From Pleomorphochaeta sp963678575 (GTDB taxonomy: Bacteria; Spirochaetota; Spirochaetia; Sphaerochaetales; Sphaerochaetaceae), in the NCBI GenBank assembly GCA_963678575.2, contig CAXXHV010000002.1:62001-126000 (forward strand): 64,000 nt of DNA, written 5' to 3'. A program made the position numbers and the translations under genes. Numbering within the stretch: the stretch's first letter is position 1; every line of letters starts with the position of its first letter. Under the pieces are notes generated by a model. That model had not been told where the DNA came from. It was given only the letters and a program-made list of their open reading frames with translations, and did not search any database. Positions 16,253 to 23,651 of the stretch are shown one piece after another.

Positions 16253-18073
16253 ATGACACACGATTATTCTTTGACAAGAAACTTCTGTATTATTGCGCAT
16301 ATCGACCATGGTAAATCTACCTTGGCCGATAGATTTATTGAAAAAGCAAAATTAGGAAATACAAGAGGTCCTGCCCAAGAACAAGTATTAGATAATATGG
16401 ATATTGAGAGAGAAAGAGGCATTACAATTAAAAGCCAGGCTGTCACTATCCCTTATACTGCAAAAGATGGTAAAACCTATACCTTAAATTTGGTTGATAC
16501 CCCTGGTCATGTTGACTTTAGCTATGAAGTATCAAGAGCAATTAGTTCCTGTGAAGGGGCTTTATTACTAATTGATGCTTCTCAAGGGGTTGAAGCACAA
16601 ACTTTAGCTAATTTATATTTAGCAATGGAACATAATTTGGAAGTTATTCCTGTAATTAATAAAGTAGATTTGCCTTCTGCAAATATTCCAATGTGTTTAG
16701 AAATGATAAATCATGATTTAGGCCTAGATCCTGATTTATGTGTTCAAGTTAGTGCAAAAACAGGATTAGGAGTTGATCAATTATTTGAACAAATAGTTGA
16801 ATTTATTCCACCACCATCAGGTATTGATGAAGATCCTTTAAAAGCTGTAATTTTTGATTCTCATTATGATTCATACCGCGGTGTTATTGTACACTGCAGA
16901 GTTTTTGATGGGTGCTTAAAAAAAGGCGATGTCGTTAGATTTATGCATGGTGGAGCAGATTTTGAAGTTGAAGAAGTTGGTATTTTCCAATTAGGCTTTA
17001 TTAAAACTGGTGCTTTGCATGCTGGTGATGTTGGTTATTTTGTTGCTGGAATTAAGAAAATTGGTGATATTAGAGTAGGAGATACTGTAACTAAATTATC
17101 AAATTTAGCAAAAGAACCTCTTTCAGGATTTAAAGATGTGCAACCTGTTGTTTTCTCCTCCATTTACCCTGTTGATGCTAATGATTATGAAGAGTTATTG
17201 AATGCAATTGAGAGATTAAAATTAAATGATGCCTCTCTTGTTTATGAAAAAGACTCTTCAGCTGCTTTGGGATTTGGATTTAGATGTGGCTTTTTGGGTT
17301 TATTACATTTAGAAGTTATACAAGAAAGACTAGAAAGAGAGTTTGATTTATCCATAGTATTTACTTCCCCTTCTGTAGAATATAAAGTTCATTTAAAAAA
17401 GAATAATGAAATTGTTGAAATAGATAACCCTTTAGAATATCCAGATCAAGTTTTAGTTGAGTATAGTGAAGAGCCCTATATTAAAGCGAATGTAATAACT
17501 CCAGCTGAATATATTGGTCCAATAATGAATTTGGCTATGGAAAAAAGAGGTTCTCAAACTAATATGAATTATTTAGATTCAAAAAGGGTTGAACTTCAAT
17601 ATGAAATGCCTTTAGCTGAAGTCTTATTTGAATTCTATGATAGACTTAAATCTATTTCTCGGGGATATGCTTCATTTGATTATGAAGTGATTGGATATAG
17701 AAGAACTGATTTAGTTAGATTGGATATCTTAGTTAATGGAGATCAAGTTGATGCTTTGTCACAATTAGTCTTTAGAGGCAATGCTGTTTCAAGAGGTAAA
17801 ATTGTTTGTCAAAGATTAAAAAATGAAATTCATAAACAACAATATAAAATTGCAATACAAGCTGCTATTGGTGGACAAATTGTATCAAGAGAAACAATAA
17901 CTGCATATAGAAAAGATGTTACTGCAAAATGTTATGGCGGAGATATTTCAAGAAAACGAAAGTTACTTGAAAAACAAAAAGAAGGGAAAAAGAGAATGAA
18001 AATGGTTGGAAGTGTAGAGATTCCACAAGAAGCCTTCTTAGCTGTATTAAAAAGTGATGATACTAGTAATTAG
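16253..18073 (+). CDS. lepA: Elongation factor 4 (LepA), ribosome back-translocating GTPase
   Basis: This 606-residue translational GTPase has G1 AHIDHGKST, switch I with RERGITIKSQ, G3 DTPGHVDF, G4 NKVD and G5 SAK, followed by EF-G-like domains and the LepA-specific C-terminal domain (GGDISRKRKLLEKQKEGKKRMK). The length is standard. It starts 9 bases after ftsH with AAAGGA upstream. A terminator follows 14 bases after the stop. Confidence 0.97.
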   Translation: MTHDYSLTRNFCIIAHIDHGKSTLADRFIEKAKLGNTRGPAQEQVLDNMDIERERGITIKSQAVTIPYTAKDGKTYTLNLVDTPGHVDFSYEVSRAISSCEGALLLIDASQGVEAQTLANLYLAMEHNLEVIPVINKVDLPSANIPMCLEMINHDLGLDPDLCVQVSAKTGLGVDQLFEQIVEFIPPPSGIDEDPLKAVIFDSHYDSYRGVIVHCRVFDGCLKKGDVVRFMHGGADFEVEEVGIFQLGFIKTGALHAGDVGYFVAGIKKIGDIRVGDTVTKLSNLAKEPLSGFKDVQPVVFSSIYPVDANDYEELLNAIERLKLNDASLVYEKDSSAALGFGFRCGFLGLLHLEVIQERLEREFDLSIVFTSPSVEYKVHLKKNNEIVEIDNPLEYPDQVLVEYSEEPYIKANVITPAEYIGPIMNLAMEKRGSQTNMNYLDSKRVELQYEMPLAEVLFEFYDRLKSISRGYASFDYEVIGYRRTDLVRLDILVNGDQVDALSQLVFRGNAVSRGKIVCQRLKNEIHKQQYKIAIQAAIGGQIVSRETITAYRKDVTAKCYGGDISRKRKLLEKQKEGKKRMKMVGSVEIPQEAFLAVLKSDDTSN

Positions 18074-18086
18074 ATTAATATTTTTT

Positions 18087-18119
18087 AGAGTCTGTATGTA
18101 ATTGTATAGACTCTTTTTT
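18087..18119 (+). terminator. Terminator after lepA
   Basis: Stem AGAGTCT/AGACTCT with a 14-base partly paired loop, followed by six T. It lies within 20 bases of the galM start, so galM probably depends on a weak upstream promoter or on read-through. Confidence 0.8.
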
Positions 18120-18131
18120 AAGGACAAAATT

Positions 18132-19160
18132 ATGAAAGAATTTTTTGGTCAAACTAAAAATGGTGAAAATGTTTATAAATATACTATCACCAACGGTAAA
18201 TATTCTGTAGAAGTATTATCTTTTGGAGCTTTAATTTATTCGCTTAATGTCCCTGATAAAGATGGGAAAATGACAGATGTAGTTTTAGGCTATAAAACAT
18301 TAGCTGAATATGAAAATTGTAAAACTTTTTATGGAATGAGCGTTGCTAGAGTGGCAAATCGAATAAAAGATGCTAAATTCTATATTGCTGGTGAAGAATA
18401 TAATGTTGAAAAAAATGAAAACGAAAATTGTTTGCATAGTGGATCTACGTCAACAGCTTTTAAGAATTTCTTTTGTGAAGAATTATATATAAATAGTAAT
18501 CCTGCTTTAAAATTTAGTGTCAGTTCATATGACGGAGAGGGTGGCTTCCCAGCTAATGTAACAATTTCTTGTTTATATTTATTAACGAATGATGGTCAAT
18601 TGGTTATTAAACATGAAGCTATCGGTGATAAAGATACTATTATGAATATAACTAATCATAGCTATTTTAATTTAAGTGGTGATTATGCAACAACTATTTT
18701 AGACCATCAATTACAGTTGGATTGTGATAAGTATGTTGAAATTGATGAGAATTTAATTCCTACTGGTAACCTTTTACTTACAGAAAATACACCTTTTGAT
18801 TTTAGTAATTTTCATACTATTGGAGAAAGAATCGGGGATACACCTTTGGGCTACGATCATGCGTTATGCTTTAGTGCTTGGTCTCAACAATTGTCTAAAG
18901 TTGGGGTGTTTAAATGTGATAGGAGTAAAATTCAAATGGAAATATATACTACTCTCCCATCACTTCAATTATATAGTGGAAATTTTATTAGTGAAAATGA
19001 TATTAATAAAGATGGTTCAAAAGGATTAAAAAATGGTGGAATATGCTTTGAAACACAATTTTATCCAGATTCTCCTAATAATGTTAATTTTCCATCAATA
19101 TTGTTAAAAAAAGGTGAAAAATATAATCATACAACAATATATCAATTTGGTAATTTCTAA
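18132..19160 (+). CDS. galM: Aldose 1-epimerase (mutarotase)
   Basis: This 342-residue enzyme interconverts alpha and beta anomers of aldoses such as galactose and glucose. It carries GMSVARVANRIKDAKF, the catalytic-histidine segment NITNHSYFNLSG, GYDHALCF and the late glutamate in GGICFETQFYPDSPN. The start at 18132 (MKEFFG) follows AAGGAC; a longer frame from 18102 would run through the lepA terminator and is unlikely. A terminator follows directly. No Leloir-pathway genes (galK, galT) are nearby. Confidence 0.94.
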   Translation: MKEFFGQTKNGENVYKYTITNGKYSVEVLSFGALIYSLNVPDKDGKMTDVVLGYKTLAEYENCKTFYGMSVARVANRIKDAKFYIAGEEYNVEKNENENCLHSGSTSTAFKNFFCEELYINSNPALKFSVSSYDGEGGFPANVTISCLYLLTNDGQLVIKHEAIGDKDTIMNITNHSYFNLSGDYATTILDHQLQLDCDKYVEIDENLIPTGNLLLTENTPFDFSNFHTIGERIGDTPLGYDHALCFSAWSQQLSKVGVFKCDRSKIQMEIYTTLPSLQLYSGNFISENDINKDGSKGLKNGGICFETQFYPDSPNNVNFPSILLKKGEKYNHTTIYQFGNF

Positions 19161-19165
19161 AAATA

Positions 19166-19193
19166 AAAGGAGGCATAAGCCCCCTTTTTTTAT
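19166..19193 (+). terminator. Terminator after galM
   Basis: Stem AAAGGAGGC/GCCCCCTTT (one mismatch) followed by T-rich DNA; its T-run overlaps the end of yidD on the opposite strand. Confidence 0.75.
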
Positions 19194-19486
19194 TTATTTT
19201 TCCTGTTCCTTTTGAAAATAATATTATTTTTCTTTATAACTTCTAATGAAAATTCTTCAGGAACAGGATCGTAGCCACCAATATAAAATCTGCTGCATCT
19301 AAATATTCTAATTACTCCTAAAACAGTTCCCTTAAAAATTCCATGCTTTGAAACAGCCTGTTGAAAATAAGTTGAACAAGTTGGAGAGTATATACAGGAG
19401 CCACCTATATAAGGTGAAAGTACCCCTTTGTATAAATAAACTGGGATTAGATATATTTGTCTTAATATATTTTTTAATTTTTTCAT
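19190..19486 (-). CDS. yidD: Membrane protein insertion efficiency factor YidD
   Basis: This 98-residue protein has the YidD pattern: an N-terminal amphipathic helix (YLIPVYLYKGVLSPYIGGSC), then YSPTCSTYFQQAVSKHG, GVIRIFRCSRF and YDPVPEEF. YidD supports insertion of membrane proteins with YidC. In many bacteria it sits between rnpA and yidC; here it is isolated and convergent with galM, which is unusual but not unknown. The 188 bases from 19487 to 19674 are AT-rich spacer with promoters for both flanking genes. Confidence 0.93.
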   Translation of the reverse strand: MKKLKNILRQIYLIPVYLYKGVLSPYIGGSCIYSPTCSTYFQQAVSKHGIFKGTVLGVIRIFRCSRFYIGGYDPVPEEFSLEVIKKNNIIFKRNRKNK

Positions 19487-19674
19487 AAATTAAATATAGC
19501 TAATGAATTATTAAAACACAAGTTACTTTGTCACATAAGAGTATGTTTTTGTTTTATTTTTTTAAAAAAAATTAAAAAGGAATTAATAAAACTATATTAG
19601 GTATTTGACTTTTATATAAGATGATGATACCTTAAAGCATATTATTTAGAATTATTATACGGAGGAATATCGAT

Positions 19675-19845
19675 ATGGCAGGTAATGTATCAAAGAACGC
19701 AAGACGTTCAGGTGCTCAAGTGTTTACAAGTCGTTGGGGTGGCACTATTAAAATGAAGAGTGTTTTCGAAAATGGCAAACTTCGTCACGTTGCTTATTGT
19801 GAAAAAACAGGTAATACTGCTCGCAAAGCAAAAGACTTAATGTAA
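19675..19845 (+). CDS. Unrecognised small basic protein, 56 residues
   Basis: A short gene with every sign of being real: a perfect GGAGGA Shine-Dalgarno at 19662-19667, ATG at 19675, a TAA stop at 19843, a TTGACT -35-like hexamer at 19605, and a strong terminator 13 bases after the stop. The product is very basic and starts MAGNVSKNARRSGAQVF; later segments are TSRWGGTIKMKSVF and NGKLRHVAYCEKTG. The size, charge and codon choice (more CGT/CGC than neighbours) suggest a highly expressed ribosome-associated protein. The pattern R-W-G...V...GK..(K/R).V faintly recalls the C-terminal part of ribosomal protein bL28, but the usual N-terminal CxxTGK motif is absent, so I leave it unnamed. Confidence 0.75.
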   Translation: MAGNVSKNARRSGAQVFTSRWGGTIKMKSVFENGKLRHVAYCEKTGNTARKAKDLM

Positions 19846-19857
19846 ACAAAAAACTAA

Positions 19858-19886
19858 AACCAGAGATAATTTATCTCTGGTTTATT
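19858..19886 (+). terminator. Terminator after the 56-residue gene
   Basis: Near-perfect 11-base-pair stem ACCAGAGATAA/TTATCTCTGGT followed by T-rich sequence. The rest of the gap up to 20153 holds a promoter region for the 5'-nucleotidase and nothing else I recognise. Confidence 0.85.
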
Positions 19887-20088
19887 GTTATATAGATGTT
19901 TTTGTATGAAAATAAATATTGATATAAAGTTTAAAGAAAGGTATAGTATAGTATATTAGGTGGTAATGTTAATTATCAGTAATGAGCACAACAGAGAATT
20001 TATGGGCAAAATATTCTCGTATTAATTGTTATTTAATGAAATATTAAAATTAATCCAATTTTTTGTACCTAAAATTGAACTCATATGA

Positions 20089-20110
20089 TATACTTCTATA
20101 GAAGAAGTAT
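20089..20110 (+). promoter_or_regulatory. Possible promoter -10 overlapped by a dyad, upstream of the 5'-nucleotidase
   Basis: TATACT (20089-20094) overlaps an inverted repeat ATACTTCT/AGAAGTAT (20090-20110, 5-base loop), 44-65 bases before the GTG start. A -35 is not clear. A dyad over a -10 could be an operator or a 5' hairpin. Confidence 0.35.
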
Positions 20111-20153
20111 TTATTATACAAAAACCATTGAGATTTATATTAGGAGGAAAACC

Positions 20154-21938
20154 GTGAAACGTTTTTCAAGTAAATTAATGACAGCATTGTTAGTAACATT
20201 GCTCATCGTTTCCGTAATAGGATGTAAGTCAACACCTCAGCCTGTTGAAGAAGTACCAGCTGCAGCCGTTGTAAAACCTGTAGCTCCTGCACCAGAAAAA
20301 GCTCCTGCAAAAGAAGTAGCCGCACCTGTTGAAGAGAAAAAAGCTGCACCTGTTGAAGAGAAAGAAGCTCCTAAAGCGGAAGTAAAAGAAGAAGCTAAAG
20401 TAGTTACAGTTGTTAAAGAGAAAGAACCTGAAGTTGTTTATCCTTACGGTGTAAAAGAAATTGTTAAAGCTGAAGGACATGATGTTTTCGATTTATTTAT
20501 TGTTCATACTAATGACGTACATGGTAGACTCGAAGCAACAGATTCAAATATTGGCTATTCAAGACTATCTACTATGATGCAAGTTGCAAGAAGCATTACA
20601 GATAATATTTTATTATTAGATGCTGGTGATGCAATTTCTGGTAGTAATTTAGTTAACCTTTATCAAGGTGAAACAGCTGCAGTATTAATCGACATGTTAG
20701 GTTATGATGCAATTGCTTTAGGTAACCATGAATTTGATTATGGCTTAGATAGAATTCTACTAGCATCACAAATTGCTAAAGAATATTCTAATGTAAAAGT
20801 TTTATCTGCTAACGTATTAGATAGCAAAGGTAACTTATTATTCCAACCTTACCAAATTTATAACTTTAATGGTTTCAAAGTTGCTGTTATTGGTTTAACA
20901 ACTCCTGATACAACTGTTACAACAAATCCAAAGAACGTAAAAGGTTTAACATTCGATAGCCCAATTGTAGTTCAAAATGCACAATATGCTATTGATATGG
21001 CTCATCAATTCGCTGACTATGTAGTAGTATTAGGTCACTTCGGTATGGATAAAAATAGTCCTAGTGGATTTACTAGTGAACTAGTTTGTCAAAATATTGA
21101 TGGTATTGATTTATGGATAGATGGTCATAGTCATGATGAATTACCTACTGGTAAATATGTAAATGGCACATTAATTGTTCAAACTGGTGAATATATGGAA
21201 AATCTAGGCGTTGTTGATGTTCTAGTTAAGAATAAAAAAGTTGTATCACAAAATGCATTCTTAATTAAAGCTTCTGACATTGTTGATCCAGCAAGTAGTG
21301 CATTAGCAAGTGCTTATGGTATTATTTCAATTCCTGAAGATCCTCAAGTAAAAGCTTATGTTGATGCTAAGAAAGCTGACTTAGATGCTATTTATAGTGT
21401 TGTTGTAGCTAATGTACCAAAAACATTACAAGGTGAAAGAGCTGATGTTAGAACTAAGAAAACAAACTTATCTACAATGATTTGTGATGCAATGACTGAA
21501 GTTTCAGGTGCTGATTTTGCAATTACAAATGGTGGTGGAATTAGATCTAGCATTGAAGCTGGTAAAGTAACAATGGGCGATGTAATTAGAGTTCTACCTT
21601 TCAATAACATTGTTACAGTTGCTGAAGTAACAGGTAAAGATGTTTATGCAGCTATGGAATATGGTTATTCACATCTTCCTGATGCAGCAGGTTCATATGC
21701 TCAAACTAACCTAAAAGTTGTTTACAACAAGTATGCAGCTCCTGGTAAACGTATCCTAAGACTTTATGCTAACGGTGTAGCAATCAAAAAAGATTCAACT
21801 GTTTATAAAGTAGCTACAAATGACTTTATGTCAGTTGGTGGTGATGGATATACACAATTTGGAAAAGTATTAGCACAAAGAGAATTATTAAGTGATGTTC
21901 TCGCTGATTACTTAGCAAAGAATTACCCAGCAAAATAA
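20154..21938 (+). CDS. 5'-nucleotidase / UshA-like metallophosphoesterase lipoprotein
   Basis: This 594-residue exported enzyme probably dephosphorylates nucleotides at the cell envelope to supply nucleosides and phosphate. It has a signal peptide with lipobox VIGC (Cys24), a flexible Pro/Ala/Lys/Glu-rich linker (about residues 30-95), a metallophosphatase domain (HTNDVHGRLE, LLDAGDAISGS, GNHEFDYG, DGHSHDELP) and a C-terminal 5'-nucleotidase domain (TNGGGIRSSIEAGKV, DFMSVGGDGY). The start is a GTG at 20154 after a perfect AGGAGG; an upstream in-frame start (20085) would bury the signal peptide. The linker may hold the enzyme away from the membrane. Confidence 0.93.
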   Translation: MKRFSSKLMTALLVTLLIVSVIGCKSTPQPVEEVPAAAVVKPVAPAPEKAPAKEVAAPVEEKKAAPVEEKEAPKAEVKEEAKVVTVVKEKEPEVVYPYGVKEIVKAEGHDVFDLFIVHTNDVHGRLEATDSNIGYSRLSTMMQVARSITDNILLLDAGDAISGSNLVNLYQGETAAVLIDMLGYDAIALGNHEFDYGLDRILLASQIAKEYSNVKVLSANVLDSKGNLLFQPYQIYNFNGFKVAVIGLTTPDTTVTTNPKNVKGLTFDSPIVVQNAQYAIDMAHQFADYVVVLGHFGMDKNSPSGFTSELVCQNIDGIDLWIDGHSHDELPTGKYVNGTLIVQTGEYMENLGVVDVLVKNKKVVSQNAFLIKASDIVDPASSALASAYGIISIPEDPQVKAYVDAKKADLDAIYSVVVANVPKTLQGERADVRTKKTNLSTMICDAMTEVSGADFAITNGGGIRSSIEAGKVTMGDVIRVLPFNNIVTVAEVTGKDVYAAMEYGYSHLPDAAGSYAQTNLKVVYNKYAAPGKRILRLYANGVAIKKDSTVYKVATNDFMSVGGDGYTQFGKVLAQRELLSDVLADYLAKNYPAK

Positions 21939-21960
21939 TTGTTAAATACAATTTAATAAA

Positions 21961-21984
21961 GGCCCACATTATGTGGGTCTTTTA
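21961..21984 (+). terminator. Terminator after the 5'-nucleotidase gene
   Basis: Stem CCCACAT/ATGTGGG with G·T-extended base, then a T-rich run. Confidence 0.85.
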
Positions 21985-22105
21985 TTTTGAAAATTGAAAT
22001 AAAAAAAATTTTTTGATTAACAAAATGTAAGTAACGTAAATTCAATACTTATTAAATAACATAAAAAAAAACTAGCCAAAAAAGAAAAAAATTATTAGAA
22101 TTGTA

Positions 22106-22134
22106 TTGACAGAAATGGCTCAATAATGTAATGT
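22106..22134 (+). promoter_or_regulatory. Promoter of tRNA-Asn
   Basis: A perfect TTGACA -35 (22106-22111), a 17-base spacer and a weak -10 TAATGT, about 23 bases before the tRNA. Confidence 0.6.
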
Positions 22135-22156
22135 ACCAATCGTTCGAAGAACATAA

Positions 22157-22229
<73 letters not shown>

Positions 22230-22239
22230 CTTAATTATT

Positions 22240-22264
22240 GCTCCCATTTTTTAGGGAGCTTTTT
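22240..22264 (+). terminator. Terminator after tRNA-Asn
   Basis: Stem GCTCCC/GGGAGC with an 8-base T-rich loop, followed by five T. Confidence 0.85.
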
Positions 22265-22371
22265 ATTTGCTCTAGGTATGAGAGCTAGCACATACCCTAG
22301 TAAATTATCTTTAAAAATGCTGTTTTAAAAGATTTGTTTATTAGAAGAAAACTTTCTTAAAGGAATTGACT

Positions 22372-22965
22372 ATGGCAACAAGAAGAGGCCCACGTTTTAA
22401 AGAATGTCGTAGATTAGGTGTGAATGCTTGTGGTCACCCTAAGGCTATGGATCGCGCAAACGCTCCTGCTTTTCGAAAGAAACACAAAGTGTCCGACTAT
22501 GGTATGCAATTAGCAGAAAAACAAAAAGTTAAAGCATATTACGGAATCTTTGAAAAGCAATTACGTAATTACTATGCTCAAGCAAGTAGATCAGAACTAA
22601 GAACTGGTGATGCTTTATTAACAACACTAGAATGTCGTTTAGATAACCTTGTATATCGTATCGGTTTTGGTAACTCAATTAGACTTTCACGTCAATTAGT
22701 TTCTCACGGTCACATCTTAGTAAACGGTAAGAAGATAGATATCCCTTCATATCAATGTAAAGTTGGTGATGTGATTACATTAAAAGAAAAATCAGCAAAG
22801 AATGAAACATTCAAAAAGAATTTCTTAGGTGCAGCTAAATTTAAAGTTGCTTACTTAGATAAGAATGAAACAGGCTTCTCTGGTACACTTTTAAGAAAAC
22901 CAGAAAGAGCTGAAATTCCAGTTGAAATCAACGACCAATTAGTTGTTGAGTTCTACTCAAAATAA
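22372..22965 (+). CDS. rpsD: Ribosomal protein uS4
   Basis: This 197-residue protein binds 16S rRNA early in small-subunit assembly. The S4 RNA-binding domain is plain: TTLECRLDNLVYRIGFGNSIRLSRQLVSHGHILVNGKKIDIPSY. The N-terminal zinc-type cysteine set is incomplete (two cysteines), so it is the zinc-free form. I use the ATG at 22372 (MATRRGPRFKECRRLG), preceded by AAAGGA; the TTG two codons upstream is less likely. It stands alone, outside an alpha operon, with a terminator after it. Confidence 0.96.
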   Translation: MATRRGPRFKECRRLGVNACGHPKAMDRANAPAFRKKHKVSDYGMQLAEKQKVKAYYGIFEKQLRNYYAQASRSELRTGDALLTTLECRLDNLVYRIGFGNSIRLSRQLVSHGHILVNGKKIDIPSYQCKVGDVITLKEKSAKNETFKKNFLGAAKFKVAYLDKNETGFSGTLLRKPERAEIPVEINDQLVVEFYSK

Positions 22966-22990
22966 TCTTTAGCTTTATAAGATTTAAAAA

Positions 22991-23023
22991 AAAACTACTA
23001 GGCAGCATCCTAGTAGTTTTTTT
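22991..23023. terminator. Bidirectional terminator between rpsD and the next gene
   Basis: Perfect stem ACTACTAGG/CCTAGTAGT flanked by A-run and T-run, placed between two converging genes. Confidence 0.9.
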
Positions 23024-23026
23024 ATC

Positions 23027-23485
23027 CTATTTTAAATTTTTAGCAAATTCTGCATTATTTAATAATTCAAAGAAATGATATGTACCATCTTCTAATTCAA
23101 CAGCAGTGACACTTTTTTTGAAGATTTTATCAAACAAATTGATTTCACTTAGAGATTTTGGATCTTTTTTACTTTTTATAACATCCAAGGCATTTGCTTG
23201 AGATACTTTCATAATAGATTTTACTTGTGAAATATCTATAGATCTTTTTAATTTTACATATTTTGGATAATTTTTCTTTTTTGTTTTTAACTCCATTCCA
23301 AAAATTGAATATTTTTTTTCAAAATCTTCAAAATATAAGGTGTCGTTTATTTTAAATAAAAAAACTCCATACTCTCTAAATGTTGAATCTGAGCAACCAT
23401 ACCAGGTAGCAAAGGTTTTCCATTCTATATTTCCACCATATTCTTTTTCCAAATTTTCCAAAAATTCTTTTGTTTCTTCATCCAT
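23027..23485 (-). CDS. Uncharacterised protein, 152 residues
   Basis: I do not recognise this family. The product is soluble, has no signal peptide or membrane segment, begins with an acidic helix (MDEETKEFLENLEKEYGG), and contains two lysine-rich stretches (KTKKKNYPKYVKLKRS and SKKDPKS). The pattern of short hydrophobic strands in the middle, such as YGVFLFKINDTLYFEDF, and a final helix is compatible with a PH-like or small beta-sandwich fold, but this is a guess. The ribosome-binding site is weak. It converges with rpsD and diverges from the RlmK-like gene. Confidence 0.7.
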   Translation of the reverse strand: MDEETKEFLENLEKEYGGNIEWKTFATWYGCSDSTFREYGVFLFKINDTLYFEDFEKKYSIFGMELKTKKKNYPKYVKLKRSIDISQVKSIMKVSQANALDVIKSKKDPKSLSEINLFDKIFKKSVTAVELEDGTYHFFELLNNAEFAKNLK

Positions 23486-23651
23486 TTTATTTATCTTAGC
23501 TGATATAGCTATCCTCCAACAATTATATTTATAATGTATCTATGATTATTAGTTGCTTAATCCTTGAATAATTATGTTGATTATTGTAGCATGCAACACA
23601 GATTATTGAAAGCAATTAGTTAGTAAAGCAGTATGAGATAGGTATTTAGCG

